From positions 1-64,000 of the forward strand of contig DAOTIG010000001.1 in the NCBI GenBank assembly GCA_035448065.1: a DNA stretch of 64,000 bases, in the 5' to 3' direction. Source of the stretch: Phosphoribacter sp035448065 (GTDB lineage Bacteria > Actinomycetota > Actinomycetes > Actinomycetales > Dermatophilaceae). Of the stretch, positions 54,511 through 62,549 are shown piece after piece. The notes under the pieces were generated by a model, which had not been told where the DNA came from, did not search any database, and worked only from the letters and a program-made list of their open reading frames with translations. The position numbers and the translations under genes are program-made. The first letter of the stretch is position 1. Every line of letters starts with the position of its first letter.

Positions 54511-55983
54511 ATGCCTGGGCTGCTCGTCGCCGGCACCACCTCGGATGCCGGCAAGTCGGTCGTCACGACCGGGCTGTGCCGGGCCTTCGCCCGGCGTGGG
54601 CTGCGGGTGGCGCCGTTCAAGGCGCAGAACATGTCGAACAACTCGATGGTCTGCCGGGACGGGGCGGAGATCGGACGCGCCCAGTACCTGCAGGCCTTGG
54701 CAGCCCGCGTCGAGCCCTCGGCGCTGCACAACCCGGTGCTGCTCAAGCCCGCGACGGATCGCACGGCCTTCGTCGTCGTCGACGGGCGGCCGTGGGGTCG
54801 ACTCGAGGCCGGTGAGTACGCCACCGGCCGAGGCGCGCTCGCCGACGCGGCCTTCGCGGCCTACGAGCGGCTCGAGGCGACCCATGACCTCGTCATCGCC
54901 GAGGGCGCCGGGTCGCCGGCGGAGGTCAATCTGCGCGAGCGTGACTACGTCAACCTCGGCCTGGCCCAACGCTTCTCGATGCCGGTGCTGCTTGTCGGCG
55001 ACATCGACCGGGGCGGCCTGCTCGCCGCGCTCTACGGCACCTGGGCGATCCTCGACGAGCCGGACCGGAGGCTGCTCGCGGCATACCTGGTGAACAAGTT
55101 CCGGGGCGATGTCGAGGTGCTGCGCCCCGGTCTCGAGACGGTCACCGCGCGCACCGGCATGCCGTGCCTCGGCGTGCTGCCCTGGGTCGAGGAGGTCTGG
55201 CTGGACTCCGAGGACACGCTCGTCGTCGGCCGGCTCGGGGCTCGCCAGGATCGGCCGGCCACGGTGACCGTCGCGGTCGTGCGGCTGCCTCGGATCTCCA
55301 ACGCGACCGACGTCGATGCGCTGGCCGCCGAGCCGGGCGTCGACGTGCGCGTCACCGTCGACCCAGACGTATGCCGCGACGCCGACCTCCTCGTCCTGCC
55401 CGGCTCGCGGGCGACCGTCGCCGACCTGGCCTGGCTGCGCGAGCGTGGGCTGGCCGAGGTGGTCGTGGAGCGGGCCCGGCGCGGGCGGCCGGTGCTCGGC
55501 ATCTGCGGCGGCTACCAGATGCTCGCGCGGTCGATCGACGACGGGGTGGAGAGCCGGTCCGGACGAGTGAGCGGGCTCGGATTGCTCGACACGACAGTGG
55601 AGTTCGCGACGGAGAAGGTGTTGGGCCGGCCGGTGGGGGCGTGGCGTGGCGAGCCGGTCGAGGGCTACGAGATCCACCACGGGGTGGCGGCCGACGACGG
55701 GAGCTTCCCGGGCGGCAGTGAGGCCGGGGTGGTCTTCGGCACGATGTGGCACGGGACGCTGGAGTGCGACGGGTTCCGTCGGGCGCTGCTCACCGACGTC
55801 GCCGAGGCGACCGGCTCGCCCTGGCGACCCGATCCGGCGGCGCCGGGCTTCGCCACCCGCCGGGAGCGGATGGTCGAGCTGGTGGCCGACCTGCTCGAGG
55901 AGCACGCCGACCTCGACGCCCTCCTTGCCCTCGGGAAGCGCCGGCCGCCAGGGCCGTCCGTCACGGACAGCTGCGCCCAATAG
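54511..55983 (+). CDS. cobQ: Adenosylcobyrate synthase CobQ
   Basis: CobQ amidates four side chains of adenosyl-cobyrinate diamide in cobalamin synthesis. The 490-residue protein has the ATP site GTTSDAGKSVVTTGLCRAF at the start, then AQNMSNNSMV, then LFC-like GDIDRGGLLAALYG. The amidotransferase domain has nucleophile Cys near residue 331 (LGICGGYQML) and His in GYEIHHG. Only one cobalamin synthesis gene is in the window; MetH at 19.4 kb is a likely user. It is followed closely by serB. Confidence 0.95.
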   Translation: MPGLLVAGTTSDAGKSVVTTGLCRAFARRGLRVAPFKAQNMSNNSMVCRDGAEIGRAQYLQALAARVEPSALHNPVLLKPATDRTAFVVVDGRPWGRLEAGEYATGRGALADAAFAAYERLEATHDLVIAEGAGSPAEVNLRERDYVNLGLAQRFSMPVLLVGDIDRGGLLAALYGTWAILDEPDRRLLAAYLVNKFRGDVEVLRPGLETVTARTGMPCLGVLPWVEEVWLDSEDTLVVGRLGARQDRPATVTVAVVRLPRISNATDVDALAAEPGVDVRVTVDPDVCRDADLLVLPGSRATVADLAWLRERGLAEVVVERARRGRPVLGICGGYQMLARSIDDGVESRSGRVSGLGLLDTTVEFATEKVLGRPVGAWRGEPVEGYEIHHGVAADDGSFPGGSEAGVVFGTMWHGTLECDGFRRALLTDVAEATGSPWRPDPAAPGFATRRERMVELVADLLEEHADLDALLALGKRRPPGPSVTDSCAQ

Positions 55984-55992
55984 CCTTGGCGG

Positions 55993-57210
55993 GTGACCTC
56001 CGCGCCCGAGCCTGAGACCCTGCGCGTCACGCTCTCCGGCGAGGACCGGCCGGGCGTGACCAGCACCGTCCTCGGCGCACTGGCCGCGGAGCGCGCCGAC
56101 GTGCTCGACCTCGAGCAGATCGTCGTCCGCGACCACCTCACCCTCTCGCTGCTCGTCGGGGGCGCCTCGATCGACCGGCTCACCTCGGTCGCGCACGCCG
56201 TGGGACAGCAGCTCGGCATGCGCACCCGGACCCGGGCCGGGCGGGGCGACTCCAGCGACCGAGCGACCGGGCGGGCCCATGTCGTCGTCCTCGGCCACCC
56301 GCTACGCGCCGGCGCCCTCGCGGCCGTCACCGCCCGGATCGCCGCACATGGCGCCAACATCGACCGAATCCGGCGCCTGGCCCGCTATCCGGTGACCACC
56401 CTCGAGCTGGACATCTCCGGCGCCGACGTGCCCCGGCTGCGCACCGAGCTGGCCGTCCTCGCCTCGACCGAGCGGGTCGACGTCGCGGTCGCGCCGGCCG
56501 GCCTGGCCCGGCTCGGGTCGCGGCTGGTCGTCATGGACGTCGACTCGACCTTCATCCAGCAGGAGGTCATCGAGCTCATCGCCGCCCACGCCGGCTGCGC
56601 CGACGAGGTCGCCCAGGTCACCGAGCGCGCCATGCGCGGCGAGCTCGACTTCGCCGAGTCGCTGCGGGCCCGGGTCGCGCTGCTCGCCGGCCTGCCGGTC
56701 AGCGTGCTCGACGAGGTGCGGGAGCAGGTCGTGCTCACCCCCGGCGCGCGCACCCTCGTGCGCACCCTCAAGCGGCTCGGCGACACGGTGGCGCTGGTCT
56801 CCGGCGGCTTCCTCGAGATCGTCGCCCCGGTCGCCGCCGAGCTCGGCATCGACCACGCGGTGGCCAACCGGCTCGAGGTCGCCGACGGGCGGCTCACCGG
56901 CCGGGTCGAGGGCGAGATCGTCGACCGGGCTGCCAAGGCCCGGGCGCTGCGGCGCTTCGCCGAGGAGGCCGGGCTGCCGCCCAGTCGCACGGTCGCCATC
57001 GGCGACGGCGCCAACGACCTCGACATGCTCGCCGCCGCCGGACTCGGCGTGGCCTTCAATGCCAAGCCCCTGGTCCGCGAGCAGGCGCACGCCGCCGTCA
57101 ACGTCCCCTACCTCGACGCCGTGCTCTACCTGCTCGGCATCACCCGCGAGGACATCGAGGACGCCGACGCGCGCGACGGCATACCGACTCCGGCACCGAC
57201 GGTCCACTGA
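55993..57210 (+). CDS. serB: Phosphoserine phosphatase SerB with ACT domains
   Basis: SerB removes phosphate from phosphoserine, the last step of serine synthesis. The 405-residue protein has two ACT-like regulatory domains (about residues 8-80 and 95-165). The HAD core follows: VVMDVDSTFIQQEVIELIA (catalytic Asp pair), ALVSGGFLEIV, and IGDGANDLDMLAAAGLGVAFNAKP. The length is normal for the actinobacterial form. It ends four bases before the mraY-like gene. Confidence 0.95.
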   Translation: MTSAPEPETLRVTLSGEDRPGVTSTVLGALAAERADVLDLEQIVVRDHLTLSLLVGGASIDRLTSVAHAVGQQLGMRTRTRAGRGDSSDRATGRAHVVVLGHPLRAGALAAVTARIAAHGANIDRIRRLARYPVTTLELDISGADVPRLRTELAVLASTERVDVAVAPAGLARLGSRLVVMDVDSTFIQQEVIELIAAHAGCADEVAQVTERAMRGELDFAESLRARVALLAGLPVSVLDEVREQVVLTPGARTLVRTLKRLGDTVALVSGGFLEIVAPVAAELGIDHAVANRLEVADGRLTGRVEGEIVDRAAKARALRRFAEEAGLPPSRTVAIGDGANDLDMLAAAGLGVAFNAKPLVREQAHAAVNVPYLDAVLYLLGITREDIEDADARDGIPTPAPTVH

Positions 57211-57214
57211 CCGG

Positions 57215-58326
57215 ATGGTCGAGATCCTGGTGGCCGGCGGACTCGCCACTGCCATCGCCCTGCTCGGGACGCCGCCGTTCATCCGGCTGCTCGTCCGGCG
57301 CCGCTACGGACAGCACATCCGCGACGACCTGGCCCATCACGCGGACAAGCGCGGCAAGCCCACCATGGCGGTGCAGTCATCATCGCCGCAGCCGCCCTCG
57401 GCTACCTGGGCGCGCACACCGTGGTGATCGCGCTCAACGCCCTCGGTATGCCGGTCGGCGCCCCGAGCCCGACCTCGCTCGGCGCGATGCTCGTGCTCCT
57501 CCTGCTCGTCGGGCTCGGCGTGATCGGCTTCCTCGACGACTGGACGAAGATCCGCAAGGAGCGCAGCCTCGGCCTTACCTCACGCCAGAAGCTCGTCGGT
57601 CAGACCGTGGTCACCGTCTGCTTCTCGCTCGCCGCCCTGCTGCTCACCGACTCCCGCGGGCGGGCCCTTGCCTCGACGGCCGTCTCGTTCATCCGGGACA
57701 CCAGCCTCGACCTCCGCGCTGCCGGACCGGTGCTCGCGGGCCTGCTCTTCCTGCTGTGGGCCAATGCGCTCATCGCCGGAGCCTCGAACGGCGTCAACAT
57801 CTCCGACGGGCTGGACGGGCTCGCCACAGGCGCCTCGGCCGTGGTGTTCGGCGCCTACACGATGATCGGGCTGTGGCAGCACGTCCAGAGCTGCGACACC
57901 GCACCCGGGCCGAGCTGCTACGACGTGCGGGACGCCCTCGACCTCGCGGTGCTCGCCTGCGCGATCTCCGGTGCCTGCTTGGGCTTCCTGTGGTGGAATG
58001 CCGCGCCGGCGCGGATCATCATGGGCGACACCGGCTCGCTGTCGCTCGGGGGTGCCCTCGCCGGGCTGGCCATCCTCACCCGGACCGAGCTGCTGCTGGG
58101 CGTGCTCGGCGGCCTGTTCGTCATCATCACCGGATCGGTGATCATCCAGGTCATCAGCTACAAGACGACCCGGAAGCGGGTCTTCCGGATCGCGCCGCTG
58201 CATCACCACTTCGAGATGGTGGGCTGGTCGGAGATCACCATCGTCACGCGCTTCTGGATCATCTCCGGCATTTGCGTGCTGCTGGGTCTCGGCATCTTCT
58301 ACGCCGAGTGGGTCACCGGAGTCTGA
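57215..58326 (+). pseudogene. mraY: MraY (phospho-MurNAc-pentapeptide transferase), one-base frameshift
   Basis: MraY transfers the MurNAc-pentapeptide phosphate to undecaprenyl phosphate. The first 50 residues end DKRGKPTM, then the frame changes; adding one G near 57367 gives GKPTMGGAVIIAAAALGY and a 370-residue protein of normal length. All core motifs are present: GFLDDWTKI, GVNISDGLDGLATG, WNAAPARIIMGDTGS and APLHHHFEMVGWSE. It is outside the division/cell-wall (dcw) cluster where mraY normally sits. It could be a second copy. The lesion falls in a GGG run, so a sequencing error is possible. Confidence 0.85.
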
Positions 58327-58391
58327 CTCCGGGTCGGGGCGCACCGCGTGCCGGGTCGGAGCCGCCCACGCCGACGCCCTAAGGTTGACGG

Positions 58392-59339
58392 GTGCGATCG
58401 ACAGACCAGGCGCCGGACAGCGACGCTGCGGGCCCGGCCGCACCTCCCCCTCGTCGCACCCTGCTCATCATCGGCGGGGCCGAGGACAAGATCGGTCGCT
58501 CGGTCGTGCTGCGACGCTTCGTCCGGCTCGCTGGTGGCCGCACCTCACGGATCGTCGTCATCCCCACGGCGTCGTCGTTCACCGACGAGGCGAGCGCGCT
58601 CTATCGGTCGGTCTTCGGCCGGTTGCGGGCCGGTGACGTGCAGATCGTGCACGCCCCCTCCCGGGCCGCCGCGCACGATCCCGAGCTGGTCGCCCGTCTC
58701 GACGCCGCGACGGGCGTCTTCATGACCGGCGGGAGCCAGCTCAAGCTCAGCCAGTATCTCGTCGGCACACCGGTCGGCGACGCGATCCACGCGGCATACC
58801 AGCGCGGTGCGGTCGTGGCCGGCACGTCGGCCGGCGCCTCGATCATGAGCGACTTCATGATCAGCCTCGGCGACGAGGGGGTCACCCCACGCCAACGGAG
58901 CAGCCAGCTGTCGGCCGGGCTGGGCCTGGTCAAGGGCATCGTCATCGACCAGCACTTCGACCAGCGTGGCCGCTATGGGCGGCTGATGTCGATCGTCGCG
59001 GCGTCGCCGAGTCTCATCGGAATGGGCATCGACGAGAACACCGCCGCCGAGATCCGCGACGAGCGGGTGCTCACGGTCGTCGGGGCAGGCGGTGTCTTCG
59101 TGCTCGACGCGCGCACCGCGATCACCGACGCGGCCGAGGCCCGCCGCGGCGCCCCGCTGCTCGTGTCAGGGGCGATCGTGCACACGCTGCCGACGGGCGC
59201 CGTCTTCGACCTGGCCCACGTGCGGCTGCACCGATTCGTCGAGCGGCACCCCGATGTCGAGGTCGCCGTCGTTGCCGCGAAGGACCGCTCTCCGCTCGTG
59301 CCGGCGCACGCCGCTTTCGTCCCGTCCCCGGCGACCTGA
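58392..59339 (+). CDS. cphB: Cyanophycinase CphB
   Basis: Cyanophycinase cuts cyanophycin (aspartate backbone with arginine side chains) into beta-Asp-Arg dipeptides. The 315-residue protein has LLIIGGAEDKIGRS at the start, TGGSQLKLSQYLVGT and the serine-nucleophile motif GTSAGASIMSDFM near residue 146, the usual S51 peptidase arrangement. The start is GTG 58392. It lies upstream of cphA on the same strand, with 135 bases between them. Confidence 0.93.
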   Translation: MRSTDQAPDSDAAGPAAPPPRRTLLIIGGAEDKIGRSVVLRRFVRLAGGRTSRIVVIPTASSFTDEASALYRSVFGRLRAGDVQIVHAPSRAAAHDPELVARLDAATGVFMTGGSQLKLSQYLVGTPVGDAIHAAYQRGAVVAGTSAGASIMSDFMISLGDEGVTPRQRSSQLSAGLGLVKGIVIDQHFDQRGRYGRLMSIVAASPSLIGMGIDENTAAEIRDERVLTVVGAGGVFVLDARTAITDAAEARRGAPLLVSGAIVHTLPTGAVFDLAHVRLHRFVERHPDVEVAVVAAKDRSPLVPAHAAFVPSPAT

Positions 59340-59474
59340 CCCACCCTACCGCCGGTCCGCTGGAGTGGGCATTGGCCCACGGGTGGGCGGCTGACCACTA
59401 GGTTTGCCGACAGCACGGCATACCTCGCTGCACGGCGCACCGCATCTCCTCGTCCAGCACTCGAAGGAGCAGGC

Positions 59475-62300
59475 ATGGCACAGGACCGCCCCACTCCCTC
59501 CGGCCCGGCCGCGCCGGACCTGCGGATCCTTGAGACCCGGGTCTATCGCGGCCCGAACGTGTGGTCCTACGAGCGGGCGATCCACCTAGTCGTCGACCTT
59601 GGCGTCCTCGAGGGCTATCCCACTGACACCCTGCCGGGCTTCACCGAGGCGCTGCTCGAGCACCTGCCCGGCATCCGTCAGCACACCTGCTCGCTCGGCT
59701 ATGCCGGCGGCTTCGTCGAGCGGCTCGAGAAGGGCACCTGGCTCGGGCACGTCGCTGAGCACGTGGCCCTGCAGCTGCAGACCGAGGCGGGGCACGACCT
59801 GCGGCGCGGCAAGACCCGGATGGTCAAGGGCAAGCCGGGCGTCTACAACGTCATCTACGGGTATGCCGACGAGACCGTCGGTCTCGCAGCCGGCGAGCTC
59901 GCGGTGCGCCTGGTCAACCACCTCGTCCAGGCCGAGGAGGGCTTCGACTTCGCCGCCGAGCTCGACGGCTTCCTGCGCCGGGCCCAGCGGGTCGCCTTCG
60001 GGCCGTCGACGCAGGCGATCATCGACGAGGCGGTGAGCCGCGACATCCCGTGGATCCGGCTGAACTCCGCCTCCCTCGTGCAGCTCGGCCAGGGCGTGCA
60101 CGCCCAGCGGATCCGGGCGACGATGACCTCGCGCACCGGGGCGCTCGCGGTCGACATCGCCAGCGACAAGGACCTCACCGGCACCCTGCTGGCCGCGGCC
60201 GGCCTGCCGACGCCGAAGCAGGAGGTCGTGCGCACCCGCTCCGGCGCCATCGAGGCCGCCCGGCGGATCGGCTTCCCGGTCGTCGTCAAGCCGCTCGACG
60301 GCAACCACGGCCGCGGGGTCTGCCTCGACCTGCAGTCGGTCGAGGACGTGGACAAGGCCTTCGACATCGCCCAGGAGGAGTCCCGGCGCGGCTCGATCGT
60401 CGTCGAGTCCTTCGTCACCGGCAAGGACTACCGCTGCCTCATCGTCGGTGGCCGGATGCAGGCCATCGCCGAGCGGGTGCCGGCGCATGTCGTGGGCGAC
60501 GGCGAGCACACGGTGCGCCAGCTCGTCGACATCACCAATGCCGACCCCCGCCGCGGCGTCGGGCACGAGAAGGTGCTCACCCGGATCAAGGTCGACGGGG
60601 TCGCCGAGGAGGTGCTCGCCGGGCAGGGGCACACCCTCGACTCGGTGCCGCCCGCCGGCGAGATGGTCAAGCTCGCGCTCACCGGCAACATGTCCACCGG
60701 TGGGATCTCGGTGGACCGGACCTTCGACGCACACCCGGACAACGTCGAGATCGCCGAGGAGGCGGCCCGGATGGTCGGGCTCGACGTCGCCGGCATCGAC
60801 TTCATCTGCCCCGACATCTCGATGCCGGTCCGCGAGACCGGCGGCGCGATCGTCGAGGTCAACGCCGCGCCGGGGTTCCGGATGCACACCCACCCGACGG
60901 TCGGCGTGCCGCAGTTCATCGCCAAGCCGGTCGTCGACCTGCTCTTCCCTCCCGGCTCACCCTCGCGGGTGCCGATCGTCGCGGTCACCGGCACCAACGG
61001 CAAGACCACGACCTCGCGGATGATTGCGCACATCTTCAAGGGCATGGGCCACAAGGTCGGCATGACCTCCACCGACGGCGTGGTCATCGACGAGCGGCTG
61101 GTCATCAAGGCAGACGCGTCGGGACCCAAGTCGGCCCGGATGGTCCTGATGAACCCGCGGGTCGACTTCGCGGTGATGGAGGTCGCCCGAGGCGGCATCC
61201 TGCGTGAGGGGCTCGGCTACGACCGCAACGACGTCGCCGTCGTCACCAACGTCGCTCCCGACCACCTCGGGCTGCGCGGCATCGACACGCTCGCCCAGCT
61301 CGCGGCGGTGAAGTCGGTCGTCGTCGAGGCAGTGCCGAAGAACGGCTTCGCGGTCCTCAACGCCGACGACAAGCATGTCCGCGCGATGCGCAAGCGGTGC
61401 TCCGGCGAGGTCGTCTGGTTCTCCATGCAGCCGCCCGGCTCGGAGGAGCGGGAGCTGGTCGAGGCGCACTGCCGGCGCGGCGGGCGGGCCGTCTATCTCG
61501 ACCCGACCGACCGTGGCGACATGATCGTCATCCAACACGGCCGGCGCGCAATGCAGTTGGCGTGGACCCACTTGCTGCCGGCGACCTTCGCAGGGGCGGC
61601 GCGCTTCAACGTCGCCAATGCGCTCGCCGCAGCGGGTGCCGCCTTCGCGGCCGGCGCGCCGCTGCACGACATACGTCAGGGCCTGCGCACCTTCACGACG
61701 AGCTACTACCTCTCGCCGGGACGGCTCAACCTCGTCGAGGTGCGCAACATCGAGGTCTTCGTCGACTACTGCCACAACGCGGCCGGCATGCGAGCGCTCG
61801 GCGAGTTCGTCGACCGGTATGCCGCGCAGCGCCAGGGCCGCTCGGAGCTCGGCCGCGCGTCGCGCATCGGCATGATCGGCACCGCCGGCGACCGCCGCGA
61901 CCAGGACATGAGCGAGCTCGGCGAGGTCGCGGCATACCACTTCGACGTCGTGGTCATCCGGGAGGACGCCCGGCTGCGCGGGCGCCGGGCCGGTGTCACC
62001 GCCGAGCTCGTCGCCGAGGGCGTGCGCGCGGCAATGGCCAAGGGGGCGCGGTGCCGGCAGGTCGAGATCGTGCTCAACGAGCTCGACGCCGTGCGGCACG
62101 TCATGGCGCGGGCCAACCCGGGCGACCTCGTCGTCATGTGCGTCGACAAGTCGGCCGAGGTCTTCGCCGAGCTGGAGGCGATGAGCCACCACGCACAGGC
62201 CGGCGCCCACGACGGCGCGGTCACCGGCGACCCCGATCTCGACCCGGCGCGACTGCCCCCGGCCGTCGACGACTCCCCCGCCGACGGCCCCCCGGCCTGA
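59475..62300 (+). CDS. cphA: Cyanophycin synthetase CphA
   Basis: CphA adds aspartate and arginine alternately to build the nitrogen store cyanophycin. The 941-residue protein has an N-terminal domain, an ATP-grasp domain (about residues 210-480, with VVVKPLDGNHGRG), and a Mur-ligase-like part. The second ATP site VTGTNGKTTTSRM is near residue 505, and VDYCHNAAGMRAL lies later. The length matches the family. AAGGAG lies seven bases before ATG 59475. Arginase and cphB in the window could handle the break-down products. Confidence 0.96.
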   Translation: MAQDRPTPSGPAAPDLRILETRVYRGPNVWSYERAIHLVVDLGVLEGYPTDTLPGFTEALLEHLPGIRQHTCSLGYAGGFVERLEKGTWLGHVAEHVALQLQTEAGHDLRRGKTRMVKGKPGVYNVIYGYADETVGLAAGELAVRLVNHLVQAEEGFDFAAELDGFLRRAQRVAFGPSTQAIIDEAVSRDIPWIRLNSASLVQLGQGVHAQRIRATMTSRTGALAVDIASDKDLTGTLLAAAGLPTPKQEVVRTRSGAIEAARRIGFPVVVKPLDGNHGRGVCLDLQSVEDVDKAFDIAQEESRRGSIVVESFVTGKDYRCLIVGGRMQAIAERVPAHVVGDGEHTVRQLVDITNADPRRGVGHEKVLTRIKVDGVAEEVLAGQGHTLDSVPPAGEMVKLALTGNMSTGGISVDRTFDAHPDNVEIAEEAARMVGLDVAGIDFICPDISMPVRETGGAIVEVNAAPGFRMHTHPTVGVPQFIAKPVVDLLFPPGSPSRVPIVAVTGTNGKTTTSRMIAHIFKGMGHKVGMTSTDGVVIDERLVIKADASGPKSARMVLMNPRVDFAVMEVARGGILREGLGYDRNDVAVVTNVAPDHLGLRGIDTLAQLAAVKSVVVEAVPKNGFAVLNADDKHVRAMRKRCSGEVVWFSMQPPGSEERELVEAHCRRGGRAVYLDPTDRGDMIVIQHGRRAMQLAWTHLLPATFAGAARFNVANALAAAGAAFAAGAPLHDIRQGLRTFTTSYYLSPGRLNLVEVRNIEVFVDYCHNAAGMRALGEFVDRYAAQRQGRSELGRASRIGMIGTAGDRRDQDMSELGEVAAYHFDVVVIREDARLRGRRAGVTAELVAEGVRAAMAKGARCRQVEIVLNELDAVRHVMARANPGDLVVMCVDKSAEVFAELEAMSHHAQAGAHDGAVTGDPDLDPARLPPAVDDSPADGPPA

Positions 62301-62389
62301 CAGCGGGGCGGGCCGGCCTGGCATCGACACGCGCCGGCCAGCGGGGCCGGGCCTGATCGACCCGGCCTGGCCTTGGCTGCACGGGGTCC

Positions 62390-62530
62390 TCGAAACGACG
62401 CCATGGCGGCGCTTCTGGTGGATGGCGTCGGTATATCGCCGCCATCCACTGGGAACGACGCCATGGCGTCGTTTCGCGGTGGGCGCGATGGGGGTTGTGG
62501 GGGTTGTGGGGTCGTTTCGCGGTAGGCGCG
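62390..62530. repeat. Palindromes and GTCGTTTCGCGGT repeats between convergent genes
   Basis: AACGACGCCATGGCGTCGTT at 62454-62473 is a perfect 20-base palindrome. A related imperfect one lies at 62393-62413. GTCGTTTCGCGGTGGGCGCG at 62468 is repeated with one change at 62511. GTGGATGGCG and CGCCATCCAC form a stem at about 62418-62450. They fill the 249-base gap between cphA and the next gene and probably include terminators. Confidence 0.8.
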
Positions 62531-62549
62531 GTCGAGATCCCGCCACGTC

